NCBI GenBank assembly: GCA_025677825.1
Contig: JAIXMO010000057.1
Span: 62,001-126,000 of the forward strand
Reading direction: 5' to 3'
From: Helicostylum pulchrum
Lineage: Eukaryota > Mucoromycota > Mucoromycetes > Mucorales > Mucoraceae
Length of the DNA stretch: 64,000 bases
This document shows positions 34,814-48,462 of this stretch, piece after piece. A program made the position numbers and the translations under genes. How positions within the stretch are numbered: position 1 is the stretch's first letter; every line of letters starts with the position of its first letter. The notes below the pieces were generated by a model, which was given only the letters and a program-made list of their open reading frames with translations, did no database searches and had not been told where the DNA came from.

Positions 34814-37800
34814 TTAAATACCATCTCCCTCAATTAAATCATGAATTAAATCCAATAAGGTGGCAGTAGACCAAGATTGCGTGCTGCAAGAATCATAACA
34901 CTTTTCACCATTCTTGTTTGTTAATTCAGGAAGACCACACCAAGCATCTTGGCTGATATAATCACGATGTGTACGTAAGATACGAGCGATTTCTTGTGGC
35001 TCAAGTGCTTCAAAATGACGAGCAGCACGAAGATAGTAACCAAGGGGCCAAACCCATTCAGGGCCTTGATGGTAATTACGACCCTTTGAAGTTTGGAAAT
35101 CACCAGAGTCATCACTATTCAAGTAATAAGGCTTGTATTGTTGATCAGCAGGGTCCAAGGTACGCATACCAAGAGGACCTACCAAGATATCTTTACAGAA
35201 TCGAATACATTCTTGAGCATGTTTCTTATCAAATAACTCAGGCGCAACAGCCATAGCAATAAACAGGTTGGGACGAAGTTGGTATTCAGTATAAGCTTCT
35301 GTAGCCTTATAGACGTCCTTATAAACGCCACGACGGTTTATAATCTTGGTAATAACATCATACTCTTTATCTTGTTCTTTATCTTTAGGAATATAGTAGA
35401 CACGTTCAAAATTCTTTTCTAATAAATCATTCCATTCCTTAAAAGTAACAGATTTTTTATCCTTGATTTGATCTACACCCTTCCATTGGTATTCACCTCG
35501 TGTAATTAATTGGTTGATCCAACGAAGAGAACTCTTTAAGAGACCTGTAATTTCAGTAGGTGCACCATCGCGAGGCGTGCCAGGATGACCCTTATTACCA
35601 GCCTTTGTACTCTCACCCATCTTATCCATCCAAGTACCACAGTTCCAAATATTACCACCAAGAATAACACCCGATTCCCAATCAACATCAATATCAATAT
35701 TAAATCCTTTATCAGTCATTTGTTCATCAATCTTGGTTCCAGCATTATATTCTCTGAAATGGATACCACGAGCATGTCTTTCCATAATCTCCTGGATAAT
35801 TTCTTCAATAGTAGACGAATAGCTGTAACCATCTTCTACCTCTACAAATTCATCATTCTTGGGGAATCGACGAGGTACCTTAGCTTTCAAAATAGACTTT
35901 CCATCAGGAGCAAGTTTATAATAATCTTGTACAGCTTGCATAAAAAACCAAACCGAATCACGAGAGTTGTACCGAGGATGACGTACTGAATCTAACAAGT
36001 TGGGAATCAAACCATGACGAAGCGATCCCGCAAAAGCAATAATATGGTTTTTAGCCTCTTCATATTGTCCAGTGACCATAAGGAGACCACGAAGGGAGAT
36101 ATTGACATCGCGACCCCAGACACGCATATGACCCACTGTAAAATGAGGTAAACCAGCAGCCAAAGAAGGAGTGGACTTGTTGGGACAAAGTCCAGTAGAA
36201 GGAACCTTTCCAAGCATCTGAACACTAGTCATGGCCAATTGTTCAATAAATGTATCGCCTTGTTGAACTAATGGTGACATTAAACTTAATGCTTGTGCGT
36301 ATACTTTATCATAAGCTGTCTTGACCGTCAATGCAAAGTATTTGGGCATCAAGAAATCTGGTACTTCCTTAATCAAAGAAGCACGTTTTTCAAACCATTG
36401 AATTAAGGGATTGAGATTAAGGTATTGTTCTTGATAAGCCTTAAGACGATTAATAATATAATCAAGAGCCCAATGTCCAGCACGCAAGTTATCACAAAGA
36501 GGGTGACCTAAATCATTACTGGTAATAATTGGTTTCAAAACTGACATAAACCCTTGAAGACCAGCGTACACGGTCTTTCCAAAGTGAGGAATGTCGTATA
36601 CACCATCCTTGGTTGAATCAATTTCTTCGCTTTCACAACGATACAAGATCACATTGCAGTCTAACAAGGAAAGGCCTTTTACAACTTGATCTTCAATAGA
36701 CATGACCAATTTATGCACTTGTTCATACTTTTCACCAATCGATGTCTTGATAACACAGATGGATCCAGGTGTAAAATCATCACCCAAGACTACTTCAACA
36801 AATTGTCCCTTATCATCGGTATGTTGATCAAAACGAGGAGCATTCAATGTTTCAAGATGAGCGTCCAAACCTTGTAAATACTTTGATGCTTTTACATTAT
36901 TATCGTCAATCTTGAGAGAATAAGCAAACTCAAATTGAGCTTCTGATTTACGAAGACGAATGGGAGAATGGCCAGTACCCTGTCCAGGGAACGCAGTTCT
37001 AGAGATAAGCAAATACCCAGCATGCGTGTTAGGGTGTTGACGATGTACTAATAAAAAGTCATTTTCTTGATGAACATAAACTTCACGATAGCCTTCCAAG
37101 CACATCTTTTGATGAAGTAAATTTAACTTGTGTTTGGCTTCAATGATTCCAGTGGTATGTTTAGGGTTCGGATCATAGTTTAATTTTTCATTAACAATAT
37201 CCAAAAGCTTGGGGTAGATTTCATCGTATCCTTTAACACTACCAATAGCACAATCAGAAAAAGCAACAACTGCAGCGTTAGGTAAAGCATCCTGAGGTGT
37301 TCTCTTTTGAAGAGGCGTTTCATTATCATGAGTACAATCCATAAACAAAGCGCGAGGCATACTACCATGAGACACAGGTATACGAAGAACTTGATCGTAT
37401 TCTTTTCCTTCATAAGACACCTTTTTCCAAACCATGTCTTCATCCATACTACCGACTGGCTTGCCGCCGTGGCGGTGAGCCAAACGAGACAATTCATGTG
37501 TATCCCAAGCTTGCATTGCTTCACGAATCAATGCATGAATACCTAAACGAGACACAAACGCATTATCTTTTTCGGGAGAACCAGTAAACAATTCAGCCAA
37601 AACATATAAATCAGGACGGATTTTACGAGCAGCATCCAAAAAGTATTCAGCTACATGAATGGGAGTAGAGTGACAGTTGTCAATACGAATACCGTGGAAC
37701 ATACGAGCAATTTGTTCAGTATAATCACGCATATGCTTCCATAACCATGGGTTGTCTTTAGGTGATTGACCATAACGAAGTTTAACACAATCACCCCAAA

Positions 37801-39704
37801 TGATGACTTCACGACGTAAATAAGCAACTGAACCAGGTCCTGCAAAATCGACAAGAGGATCTGCATTCCAAATCCAACCATTATTAGCCAACATCATACT
37901 ACCTGCAGGATGTTCATTCTTTTCATCCGCAAGACGGGTGAAATAGGTTTCAATGACAGGGTTACTAAAAAAAAAAGTATTTTTGTTTAAATAACTCCAA
38001 GTCTATAAATATATATTTATACTTTACGTTTTTGTGATGCGGCCCAACTTGGGTCCGTTTTCTGCTAAACGTGTAAATAAAAGTCTGCCCTTAATATTAT
38101 CCAGAGCAATCTTACATTCTTGATCATATTCTTCATATAAAGGTAAATTATAGTCGTTTAACAATCCTTGAAAAGAGCTGACTAAAGATTGAGAATCGGA
38201 TACTTGATCAAGACCAGATAATCCCTTAAAAGCAAGTAAGAAAGAAAGTGCCTTTGACATATCAATTGATTTATGGAAACGCGTGCCTAAATGACCATTT
38301 AAGATGACATCTTTACCAAAAAGACTAATACGTTCTTTGACTTGCAATTGAGAGACATTTTTATAAATAGATGGATCAACATCCTTTACAGTATTTGATT
38401 TAAGAGCTTGTCGCAGTTCATCCACGTATTTAGCAACATCAATAATCTTATATTCGTAAAGTTTCAAATCTTTGAAAGTACGGTCCTTGATATAATTGAC
38501 AATGGTATCAGCATCACCATCGTTTTTAATATCAGTTGGTAGTCCTTCCTTGTCCATGTTCCCGGAAAGTTCAATAAGTGCAGTATCCAGTTCATATGCA
38601 GGAACAAGATAAGGTGAGTTATTGAGATTATAGCCTTTCAATATAAAGTGTTAGCAGTGTTTTTTGTTTGTTTGTTTTAATATATATACTCTAGTCTCAT
38701 ACCTGCTTCAGGATGTTTCAATAAGAATTGAGAGCTGTTACTTGTATGATTCCAGACAACATCAGAAAGACTAAGAATACCATTCTTGTTGTAAATTTGT
38801 TTAATTACCCTATCAACAATAGCAAGTTTTTCCTTGTTCGACTTTTTGCGATCTTTTCCATTAAAAACATCATCGTCAAACGTAAGCTGGTCAGCAATAC
38901 TGTAAGGTGAGTTAGATTCACCGCGTTTTTGTAAAGGAACAAAATGAATCATGTTATATCCAGCATATTCCGCTTCTGAAATAAGTTTTTGCCATTCAGT
39001 AATGGGTCCCATCCATTTAGGTACCATGGACAAGATCATTAAGCCATCTAATGGCAATAATTCTTTTCCATTTTTAGGCAAGTCAATACGGGGTTCAGCA
39101 ACAACATAACCAATTTCAGATACCGTTTTAGTACTATTGACAGTATATTCAACCTTGTATTGGTAAGCACCAGGAAGATCCAACTTAACGTCACAATAGG
39201 CGTGAAGTAAATTAGGGTCCTTGGTAAACCTATTGAGTTTTTTTTTTTTGGTTAGTTACGTAAATATCGTGGGGATAAGAAATACTAACTTGACAGGGTG
39301 AAATGTATAACGTTCATACTGACCACTAAGATATAAAAACACGTAAAATAAAAAAAAATTAGTTGATAATTTGTTATATTTAGGTATTGTGTATTACCCT
39401 GCGACAGGATAATTTGTATGCAAAATAGGGTGCCCGCCAGCAGCCAAGGTACCAGGTTTTAAAATGATACGAAGAATAACTTTACCTCTAGTAAGAGGAA
39501 CACGAATATACTAAAATAAAGTATTAGTATTTAATAGATTATTCGCGTTTTTGTTGTTCGTGCGCCAAGAAAAAGGTTTGCAGACAGCTGGTGCATTAAA
39601 AAACTTACGGTTTTATCTTGAGCTGGTGAGCCATCATCAGCTAAAGTAAGGGCATGAAGGTGAGGGAGAGTTTCTGCTGTTTCTACGTGTTGAATATCCA
39701 CCAT
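34814..39704 (-). CDS. GDB1: Glycogen debranching enzyme (4-alpha-glucanotransferase / amylo-1,6-glucosidase)
   Basis: Bifunctional cytosolic enzyme that removes branches during glycogen breakdown. The start at 39704 (MVDIQHVETAETLPHLHALT) is followed by several short exons, an exon ending near 38677 (MIHFVPLQKRGESNSPYSIA, ILSLSDVVWNHTSNSSQFLL), one at about 38031-38641, and a 3.1-kb exon from about 37965 to the stop at 34814. Transferase motifs include HGIRIDNCHSTP with catalytic Asp, VLAELFTG with Glu and FMDCTHDNETP. The C-terminal glucosidase part has VWGRDVNISLRGLLMVTGQY and NYHQGPEWVWPLGYYLRAAR. Total length is near 1500 residues, as expected. The first Met in the large exon (37897) is internal. 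Confidence 0.96.
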
Positions 39705-40111
39705 TTATTAAGAGGTAAATTAATAACGATAAAAAATAACAATAACAAAAGAAGAAAAGAAGAAAAAGAAAGAGTAATTACAAACACTTGTTTTAACATC
39801 CAGATCGGGCGGGAAAAATGGGGGATAGTATCAGTCTCAGATAAGAAAGAGATGGGGGGAGTTTGTAAATATCATTTATTATGCAAAACGCTTTTGTTTA
39901 AACAGAAAAAAAAACCATTATATTATACTAGCGTTGTTACTAACTCCTATTAACAAGCACTCCTCTTTTTTTTCTTTTTTTTTCTTAGTTGATTCATAGC
40001 ATATGATTTGCATTATACAGTATATAAAATAAAGCACTTGTTTCATTCCTTTTTCTTTCTCTCTCTTTTTTTTTTTTTTTTTTTTTTTTTCGCTAGTAAC
40101 ACAGGGAAAAA
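39705..40111. other. Divergent promoter between GDB1 and the Rch1-like gene
   Basis: About 400 bp, A/T-rich, with pyrimidine tracts and a T run of about 22 (40069-40090) just before the ATG at 40112. No gene or recognised operator is seen. Confidence 0.5.
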
Positions 40112-41794
40112 ATGACCACGCTAAAAGAAGCATCTTCATTTGCTAGTGATGTCACATTTTCGAAGCCTTTTCAACAACAAAAATCTCATTTAGGAAAACA
40201 ACAATCCACATCTTTTTCAGAAAAATCAGTATCAGTACTATCTCTTAAGGAGAAAAGGTCAAACAAGTTACAAAAAATCAAATCTACTGCAAAATCTATA
40301 TTTTTAAAATATTGGTTTTTATTGGGTCTAGTTATTTCGATTATATTGGCCTGGCGATTTCCTGATGTGGGTAGAAAAAATGGTTACATCCATGCCGAAT
40401 GGAGCATAAAGTGGGGTAATCATATCATCATCATCAGCGCATTATATTTTTATAGTAACCTAACAAACCTTTTTTTTTTAGGCGCCGTTGTGATCATCTT
40501 TTTGATCTCTGGTTTGTCACTTCGTACAAGAATATTGGCCCAGACTCTACTTCGTGTTCGACTTCATTTATTGATTCAAGTTATAAACCTAGTTCTGATT
40601 CCATTTTTCGTATTTGGTCTTATCTTGCTCTTTTTTAAGTTACACATGCCTGTGAATTCTTTACTATTAATTGGCGTAGTTATTGCTGCTAGTACTCCTA
40701 CTACTGTATCATCAAATGTAGTCATGACAAAAAATGCTAACGGAAATGAAGCTTCTGGTAAACAAATTCATAACAATATGTATTATGCATTTATTAATTA
40801 TGACCGTTTTTTTTTTGTAATTAAAAGCTCTCATGAATGCCGCGTTAGGAAATGTTCTAGGTACCTTTTTTTTTTCCTCGTCTTTTAGATTCATAAATAT
40901 TTATATCTTTTTGTGAGTAGGTATCTTTGTATCGCCAGCCCTGGTCTCTGTTTTTCAAGGGCCGCTAATCGCAGCTTCACCTGAAGATGAAAGCGCTAAT
41001 ACAGCAGGAGGTTCAGTTGATTTCGGAATGGTTCTTAAACAATTAGGATTAACTGTACTACTGCCTCTTGTTGTAGGGCAATTGATTCAAATTGCATTTA
41101 CAGAACCTGTAGCTAAATTTAAAGTAAAATGCAGATTATCTGATGTTAGTAGTCTCTGTTTGTTATTAATGGTCTGGTCCGTGTTTTCTGATGCTGTTCA
41201 TGCGGGCTCATTTTCTGCAGTTGCAGGAAAAGATATCGCTGCCATTGTCGTCTTAAATTTCTGTTTTTATATTATATTTTCTCTTTCATCTCTGTTTTTA
41301 GCAAGATTGCCTTATCCGAAATCTGTTTGCGGTCGATTAAAGTGGTTGGATAATTTGCAATACAGCCGTGAAGATACCGTAGCTGTAATGGTATGTTACG
41401 CAAAATACCATAATACAATTTTTTTGTAATCCCTCTTTTTTAGTTTTGTGGCGCTACCAAAACTGTAGCTATGGGCGTACCGTTAATCAATGTTCTTTAT
41501 CAAAAGGGTGATCCCGGTACGATTGGTGTATTATCAACTCCTCTTTTATTATATCATGTCGAACAGTTAATTTTAGGAAATATTGAAGTAGAAATCCTTA
41601 AAAAATGGGTCGCACGAGGAAAAAAAAGATTGGAAGAACAAAAAGCAGATGAAATTCTAGACGACAATAGTAGTGACCAACAACAAACCACCACTTTAGC
41701 ATCAACTCATTTGAATCGAGATGAAGAAAGTGCATACGATAGCGGTGTTGCTCGATTAGAAGAGGCGCATTATAATCCTCACAAGGGTCAGTAA
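40112..41794 (+). CDS. RCH1: SLC10A7/Rch1-type bile-acid:sodium symporter family membrane protein
   Basis: Plasma-membrane carrier family. The yeast/Candida Rch1 proteins dampen calcium influx, and the human homologue is SLC10A7. The N-terminal 65 residues are hydrophilic and Ser/Lys-rich. About ten membrane segments follow, starting FLKYWFLLGLVISIILAWRF. Family motifs include FLISGLSLRTRIL, GVVIAASTPTTVSSNVVMTK with NANGNEA, ALMNAALGNVLGIFVSPALV across an intron, and FCGATKTVAMGVPLINVLY near the end. The C-terminal tail is charged. Short introns lie at about 40421-40482, 40759-40828, 40859-40920 and 41391-41442. It is divergent from GDB1 and intact. Confidence 0.9.
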
Positions 41795-44512
41795 TGATAC
41801 CATCATAATTTATATATCTTTTTTTTTTCAACATACATATCAAAAATGCTGGAGTTTACACAAGTATTATAGTATAATAGAAAAACAGCAGTAATCACAA
41901 GTTTACGCATACCATACATCAATATAATAGAATATTAACATTACATCATTTATAATACATTAATAACATAATGCAACTTTTTTTTTTTGCTATTATTACA
42001 CTTGAAATTCGCGTATAACAAACAACAAAAAAAGAGAAAACATTGTTCCATAGTATAAAAAACATAAAAATAAAAAGTTTAGATAAAAAACACGTCTTAA
42101 AAATAACTGCCGCTTATTTTGATGTATCACATAATGTGTTAGACAATGTAATGTAGGGGTAATCATAGCTTCTGCATTTTCTTCTTTGGACCGACCCATT
42201 ATTTTACGAGGTACAATAATAACCATTTATTATATAATTACTAATACAATTCGGGTAGTATGATAATAGATTTAAAATCGAGTTGCCTAACCTTTATTTT
42301 GAAGAGGGCGATCTTTCTCTTTTTTTCCAAGGGCCCAATACTACAGCTATAAAAGAAACTTTATCCCAGTATAAGGTTTTCCTTTATAAATCCCTCTAAA
42401 AAGAAAATCAAGAATCCACTTATTAAATATCAAGTTTACAAAGCAAAATAGAAGGGCTACTTTCTCCGCATTCTCCTCGTTCGAGATTCACTTCCCCTTA
42501 TTTTTTCGCTACATGTATTTTGATGTCGTCATAAAGAAAAATATATATAGGCGAACTGTATGTTATTTTTAAAGGAACATGAATGACTAGTGTACGTAAA
42601 TTCTTGTGTTCATGTATCATATTAGTTCATATCAAGATGTAATAAGTAGACATCTTTCTATTTTGTTCTTCAAATATAAAGGCCACTTGACTTGTATTAA
42701 GTGACAGAATCATCATCTGAGCTCTGATTGCAGTTGAATATATTAATTACTGCTTCAAAGTAGAATACAAATTTTACTAAATATGCAAAATATATCTAAT
42801 TACGCGTATTGATATTATGCGATTACACCATAACTAATACATCATACCGATAACTTTATTTTAGATGTGGCAGTTTTATTTTCATCATGAGTTAACACAA
42901 ATAATTATTATGATTACCAGCATATTTTTTCTTTCTTTCTGTCAGCCACAGTCGAATGTGATATATTTCAGCATTATACAAACACAAATTTGTTTGCATT
43001 ACCCAATGAGGCTGAGGAAGGCCGGCGCTCATATCACGTTTTTAGTATAAATAAAAAACCCTATATGGTATGATTTTAAATTTGAGTATATTAGATCAGG
43101 CCTATAAATATTATTACCACTTAATGTCAACTGAAAAATTGTCTAATATAGAAATGATACTAACGTCAAACATACAGCGTATATCAGAATCATTAAATTT
43201 TTTGTTTCTTAGAAATAATTTAATTTGTTGTTTCAATTAATGCTTTGACAAGGCATATTATGTCAGTACATGGTTCTCTAAGTTGCGCTAATTGCTTATG
43301 TAATTATTTTTCAGAAAATGATAATTGAATCCTTGACATGCGTAATTTAAAATAAGCGGTAACACGTTCAGGTAGTTTCTCTTGCCATATTACCATTATG
43401 GGTATCATATGAATATATATACTTTATTTTTGGTAATAGCTGTAATAGTACGATTTTTAGCAAGATTAGCTTTTCTATTCTTTTTCTAAAAAAAAAACGA
43501 CGTATCTATATCATAGGCTCATGTAAAAGTGGTTTAATTGATTGATTACGGAAAAATGCATAATATTAAAAGACTGCATGAAGAGATATACTTTTTTTTT
43601 TATTTGTAAAAAAGCCTTTCTAGCGAAACCACATTCTTTACTTAACTCAAATATTAGGAGAGCAATATCTTCCCATCAATTTTTTACACGGAAACATCTC
43701 GAATAAAAGCTGAATAATATGTAAGCCTCTCATTATTACTATAATATTTATACTTTAATATGAAAATAAGGCAGTTCAGACAAGAAAAAAAAATCTTTAT
43801 TTTACCTGTAATTATAGGCATCTGTAGCTCGGGGGAGAGAAGATTTTCTACTTGGAATTACTGACAGGTCTATATTTTATAAGAGGTTATCGAGATTTTA
43901 TTATATATACATATATATATGTATATACAGTTATATTCTGGAGGCTGTTTGTAAGAAACAAAACGTTCTTATCTGGCAGAAACATTCTATAGTTGATCTA
44001 TTTATAAACGTCAATTATTGCTGTTCCGCGATCTTCATATAGCTATATGTGTATATCCAGGCTCGTTCTCATTAGTTACTGTACTATGTAGAAATAACTA
44101 AATAGCAAGACTTGAAAATAAACAGTGATATTGAATTTAAATCCCTCGATCTAAAAAACAATCGTTTGCGCTTATATAAAAGTATTGTTGGATAAGAGTA
44201 TACTCAACCCGTTTGTAGATCAAATTTAATTACTATATTTTGAGGGAGCAGAAGAAATAAACCTTAATCTTAAAGAAAAAGCTGTATATACTTTAATAAA
44301 TGTTTTTGTTAATTAAGGTGACGAAAAGAAGACAAACATTTAGCGAATTTAAAGAGGCTTTTTATTGAAGCAGAGTAACCGCAAGAGCTTAGAGCAGGTT
44401 TTCATTTATTTTTGTCCTTGTCTGTCCTCGAAAGAATCTTATTTTGCTTTTAAAAAAAGAAAAGTTCTAGCAAAGTGTGCTATATTTTTTTTCAACGTAA
44501 GCCATTTTAAAA
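41795..44512. other. Gene-poor AT-rich region
   Basis: 2.7 kb with no supported gene. It includes 3' UTR sequence of the Rch1-like gene, T/A homopolymers and an AT-repeat near 43905-43922. A 76-codon hydrophobic minus-strand ORF (41996-42226) is not convincing. No tRNA or repeat was found. Confidence 0.5.
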
Positions 44513-44746
44513 ATGAGGAAAGATAAACGTACCGGTTTAAAATTTATAACATTGGATTTGGGAGGCCACCTATTAAAAGTTGATACGGATAACCTAATTG
44601 AACAAAAGACAAGTCCCTTAGAAAAGACAATACAAGAATTGACCGTAGCAAATACTAGATTACAAAGAGCTTCAAATTTATTACAACGAGAATTAGATGA
44701 AAAGAAAAATCAATTAAACATGCTTCATCACAACCAAATAATGTAA
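44513..44746 (+). CDS. Small coiled-coil protein (77 aa), unrecognised
   Basis: An uninterrupted ORF from ATG at 44513 to TAA. The first 25 residues are basic and mixed (MRKDKRTGLKFITLDLGGHL). The last 50 form a heptad-like amphipathic helix (TIQELTVANTRLQRASNLLQ, then RELDEKKNQLNMLHHN), a probable coiled coil. Codon choice and composition resemble the coding genes around it more than the intergenic DNA. It could also be the last exon of a longer gene. Function unknown. Confidence 0.5.
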   Translation: MRKDKRTGLKFITLDLGGHLLKVDTDNLIEQKTSPLEKTIQELTVANTRLQRASNLLQRELDEKKNQLNMLHHNQIM

Positions 44747-45113
44747 ATGAAATCTGTTGGTCCAGGGTATGAGTTTTTGTGTTTAAAATGTAGATATTAA
44801 AAGGATAAAGGTAAAAGGTAAAAGGTAAAGTAAAATAATGAAGAATAAAAGGGGAAGGACAATAAGAAATATTGTGAAGACTCTGTTATAGAAATTTATT
44901 ACTAGAAAAAGATAAAGATTAAGCTAAATAGAATCATTAAGGTATTTATAGTATTTGTATACTGATAACTACGACAAGGGTATCATTGTCATATCTAGTA
45001 AATCAAAAGGATATAATTATCGACGAAAGTTCCTGAATATAGTTATATTGTATTATTCGTTACTGATCTCAAGATCGCATTATTGGACCAAACTGAAACA
45101 TGGTAAAGAAATA

Positions 45114-45565
45114 CTATTGATTGATATATTTGCTAAAGTATATAAATAATAAAAGTGAAAAAAGTAAAAGCAGAGAATATATTATTTGAATGAGAAAAGA
45201 ATGGCTATTTATGTAAAAAGAGAAAAGTTCAACCAAGCTGGATGAATCTTCCTTTGACTCAAAAGTATGATTGATGTTACTGTTACTCCATATAATAACT
45301 TCAACAGGAATATTCTTACTGGCAGAGGCCTCTTGTGGGACTAGAACTTTGCTGCTACTGGTAGTATATAAGTCATTGGTGGGAGTTTCGAGCGTACCAA
45401 TACTATCCCAAATATCCTCTTTTTGAATGGGTCTATTTGGTACATTGGGAGAGTTGGTTGTATCAATTAATGATACAGAGTCATTAGTAGTAGTAGCATT
45501 AGTAGTAGTAGTGACAGTAACGGTAGTAGAGATAATAGTAGTAGTAGTAGTAGTAGATATAGTAT

Positions 45566-45654
<89 letters not shown>

Positions 45655-45699
45655 ATAGTAGTGGCTTGAGGTACTGGTCCAGGGTTGTTCGCAAACTCT
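45114..45699 (-). CDS. Thr-rich protein with C-terminal membrane anchor, 5' end unresolved
   Basis: A 196-codon open frame without an internal ATG, so its start must lie in an upstream exon. A possible acceptor (aactag) is at 45700, and a typical intron (gtaagt...tttacag) lies at about 45749-45820. The frame reads FANNPGPVPQA, then a long poly-Thr stretch encoded by the GTA/TAC microsatellite, then DSVSLIDTTNSPNVPNRPIQ and KEDIWDSIGTLETPTNDLYT. It ends with a hydrophobic segment FLIQIIYSLLLLFSLLLFIY and a short tail. The frame is open across the entire repeat and 330 bp beyond it, which suggests coding. The other two minus frames of the repeat (poly-Leu, poly-Tyr) stop soon after it. Function unknown. 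Confidence 0.45.
45566..45653. repeat. (GTA)n microsatellite, about 29 uninterrupted units
   Basis: About 88 bp of pure GTA/TAG repeat, flanked on both sides by interrupted units (about 45484-45660). On the minus strand it is read as ACT (Thr) in the open frame 45114-45699. Confidence 0.95.
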
Positions 45700-48462
45700 A
45701 GTTATCTTCCTGGGAGAGGTTGTCTTGTGGCCAGTTCTTACACCTGTAAAAATAAAAAGATGCACGGTTCAATTTGCACGGTCGATTAAAAAAGTACGTC
45801 TTGTTTCTTTTCACTTACGACCATTGCTTGAAGAAGAACAGTAACATATTTAAAAAGAAAAGAAAAAATAAGGAAAAAAAAAAAGGCTTTTAAAGATAAA
45901 AAGGATGATAAAAAGGATGATAAAATATGGTGGAGTTTTTTCATGTACTAATTATAGCTTCATAATACTTGCATTTACATACTTGTATGTTAGTTAATAA
46001 CTGTTGTATTCAAGTATTATACAGATATATAATTTATATATAAGTTTATGCACAAAGGCAATAAAAATGATACAATATTATCTACATGGTATTTGGATAA
46101 TCTACAAACAGTTATTTCATAAAAGTGATACAAGAATCAGTTTTCCATACTTTTCTGACTTATTTTTCCTACTTAACTTTCCCACAATCCATTCCTAAAA
46201 AGTCTAAATATAAAAGACCCATACTTTTTGATTAAATAAAAACACAACCTCTTTTAGTCTGACTTTTGTTTTGTTTTTTGATATTTTATCGTTAGATATC
46301 ACAATAACTTGATTCACGCAAGTCTCCTTTTTATGAGGATAAAGCGAAATTGAACGTGTAAATGAAATATTTTTTTTTTGCATTAAATCACAATTAACAG
46401 GGTTAAGCAATGTTATGAATGATTCAAGTCCATATAATTATAGTCCATATAATTCCGGTAGTTATTTTCATAGAGTTTACAAACTCTTTTTTTTCTTTTG
46501 AAGGCGCAAGTTGTATAGTACAAGAAGATTCATGAATTGGTAAAGTTCCGCCTTATAATAAAAGCCTGGGCGTATGTAAAATAGGTGCAGGTAGGATGAT
46601 TTGTGGTTGATAAATGGGCAATATATTCTGAGAAGATAGACTTGTAGGTCGAATATTAGTAGAAATTACTATACCCGGACTTCTTGAAGTATCTTTGACT
46701 ACCGCACAAACGTCTATTGATACTCCCCAGTTATGCAAGACTGAGAGGCCTTAATTTTTACGATCTTCTAGAATGTTGTATTAAGATTTCAGGTATTCAG
46801 ATGTTTTATAGTAAATTAATTTCATCATTACAAAAAACAAGGTTTCGCTCTATAGCAACATTAAGAAATCCGGATGTTTTGCGTCGTACGGCCCAGATAT
46901 TTTAGACGTTGATGCACCTTCTTGAGTGTGAAATAAACTTTTAAACAAACTATTTCTTCATTTTTATGCACAGCCGTTACTCAGCGTATTTAGTCCCTTG
47001 ACATCTTGATAAGTATTTGTACAAGGATTTGGCTGTTGAATATCCAATTTCCGGTAACCATACAAGCGGAAGTGAAGCTAGAATCACTAGCGAATCGATA
47101 GAAAATCTAGGCTGCTGAGTAATTATTAAATAATTAGGAAAAATTACGGTACGAGTTCATAACAACAGCAGGCATTCTGACTACACCAAAAATTTCAGAA
47201 GTATATGCTCACAATCCATAAAATGGCCTTGCATGAGCCTATGTCTGACTATTTCTCTTAACAAGTTTATAGATAAAGACGTCCAAAGGCTGTAGTAATG
47301 ATTGTATTTCTTTTGGCTCCAACCTATAGCAAGTTTCATGTTAACAATAAAAAATAAATTGTGATATAAACGATAATCTACTAAAACTGCATCTGTCAAA
47401 CGAGTAGATACGTTATAAGAAGCGAAGCGACGAATTACATTTATATGACATAAACCTTCTACGGAATTTGTACCACGGCTACATTTATGAGGTGGGATAA
47501 TTTAGTAGTAATATTTTTAGTAGTAAAATAAGAGCATGTTCAACGGTCGTGCTAGAGTTAAATGAAATGAGTTACTAAGCGAGTTTAGCTTTTGCTGGCG
47601 CAGCGATTTGTCACTAAACACTTAAAGATTTAAATAAAAAAATCCATCTTTTTATTTCAAAATGTCTAAAGCCTTTTTTAAACCACGGTTCCAGATAAAT
47701 TAATCAGAGAGAAAAGGTTCCGTCGCGACTCTCAATGTCGTACAGGAATTAGTATAACAAGTCGATCCTTTGTGTACCGCATTTTCGCTTCGTTAGTGAT
47801 CCTACTAGGTTCATATCCCAGTTGATAGAATATGGAGTAACATGTACTTGCCTGAGACAAGTACAATATTTAATAATGTCAATGTGTTTCTCATTTTATT
47901 CTATTATTCTTTGTCTTTTTTATTACCAATAAACGCATACGTATTAAGATATTATGCAAAAAAAGAAACTCTGTACCTGAGTGACCGTTTCTCATTTTCA
48001 TACAATCATCCAAAATTTTACTACCACTAAATTATCCAACACCCTTACCGCCCTTATATAAAGTCACAAAAACCGGATATTCGTAAATTTCGCAACCGAT
48101 GCGTGTCAGAAAACCAGTTGGTGATAGCTGTATACTTTTACTGTTATTGATTATTAATTATAAGTATACTTCTTTACGTGTAATGAACTACTTTATATAG
48201 TCTTTTAGTTAAATAGTAAAAGAGAGTTATTTATTTAAGACGCGTCAGTATCTCGACCCTGAGACTCTGTCAGACTCAAGGTATTTTGGTATTTCTGAGT
48301 CTCAGACTTATCCCGATATTTTTTATTTCATTGATTGAAGCAGTCTGTGCCTTCAGAAAAAAAAAGATAGGCTATAAAATGACAACTGATCTAAATCAAC
48401 TTTTGCTTTGCTTTCTCTTTTACTTTACTTTCAAAACTTTCAAGTATTAAAAAAAACCCATA
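45700..48462. other. Gene-poor region, possible old relics
   Basis: 2.8 kb without a supported gene. Short ORFs (46553-46738 and 47181-47399 on minus; 46717-46905 on plus) have protein-like composition but no recognisable motif and may be decayed element fragments. An imperfect inverted repeat (CTGAGACTC ... GAGTCTCAG, within about 48251-48320) lies upstream of the recombinase relic at 48463. Confidence 0.4.

Noticed and set aside
41996..42226. 76-codon hydrophobic minus-strand ORF
   Set aside because: Phe/Leu-rich translation is expected from T-rich DNA, and there is no family resemblance. Not enough to call a gene.
44796..44832. Short GGTAAAA-type heptamer repeat, possible interstitial telomere
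   Set aside because: Only about three imperfect units, and the sequence does not match the TTAGGG type expected for such fungi.
45427..45765. Poly-Val, poly-Leu and poly-Tyr ORFs over the microsatellite
   Set aside because: They are shadows of the GTA repeat. Only the minus-strand Thr frame stays open well beyond the repeat.
46553..46905. Pair of overlapping short ORFs on opposite strands
   Set aside because: Neither shows a motif, intron partner or repeat elsewhere in the window.
47181..47399. 72-codon minus-strand ORF with protein-like composition
   Set aside because: Flanking frames are full of stops and no motif could be matched. It may be an old element fragment, but I cannot support one.
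47780..47830. Possible tRNA T-arm (ggttcatatccc)
   Set aside because: The flanking sequence does not fold into acceptor, D and anticodon stems.
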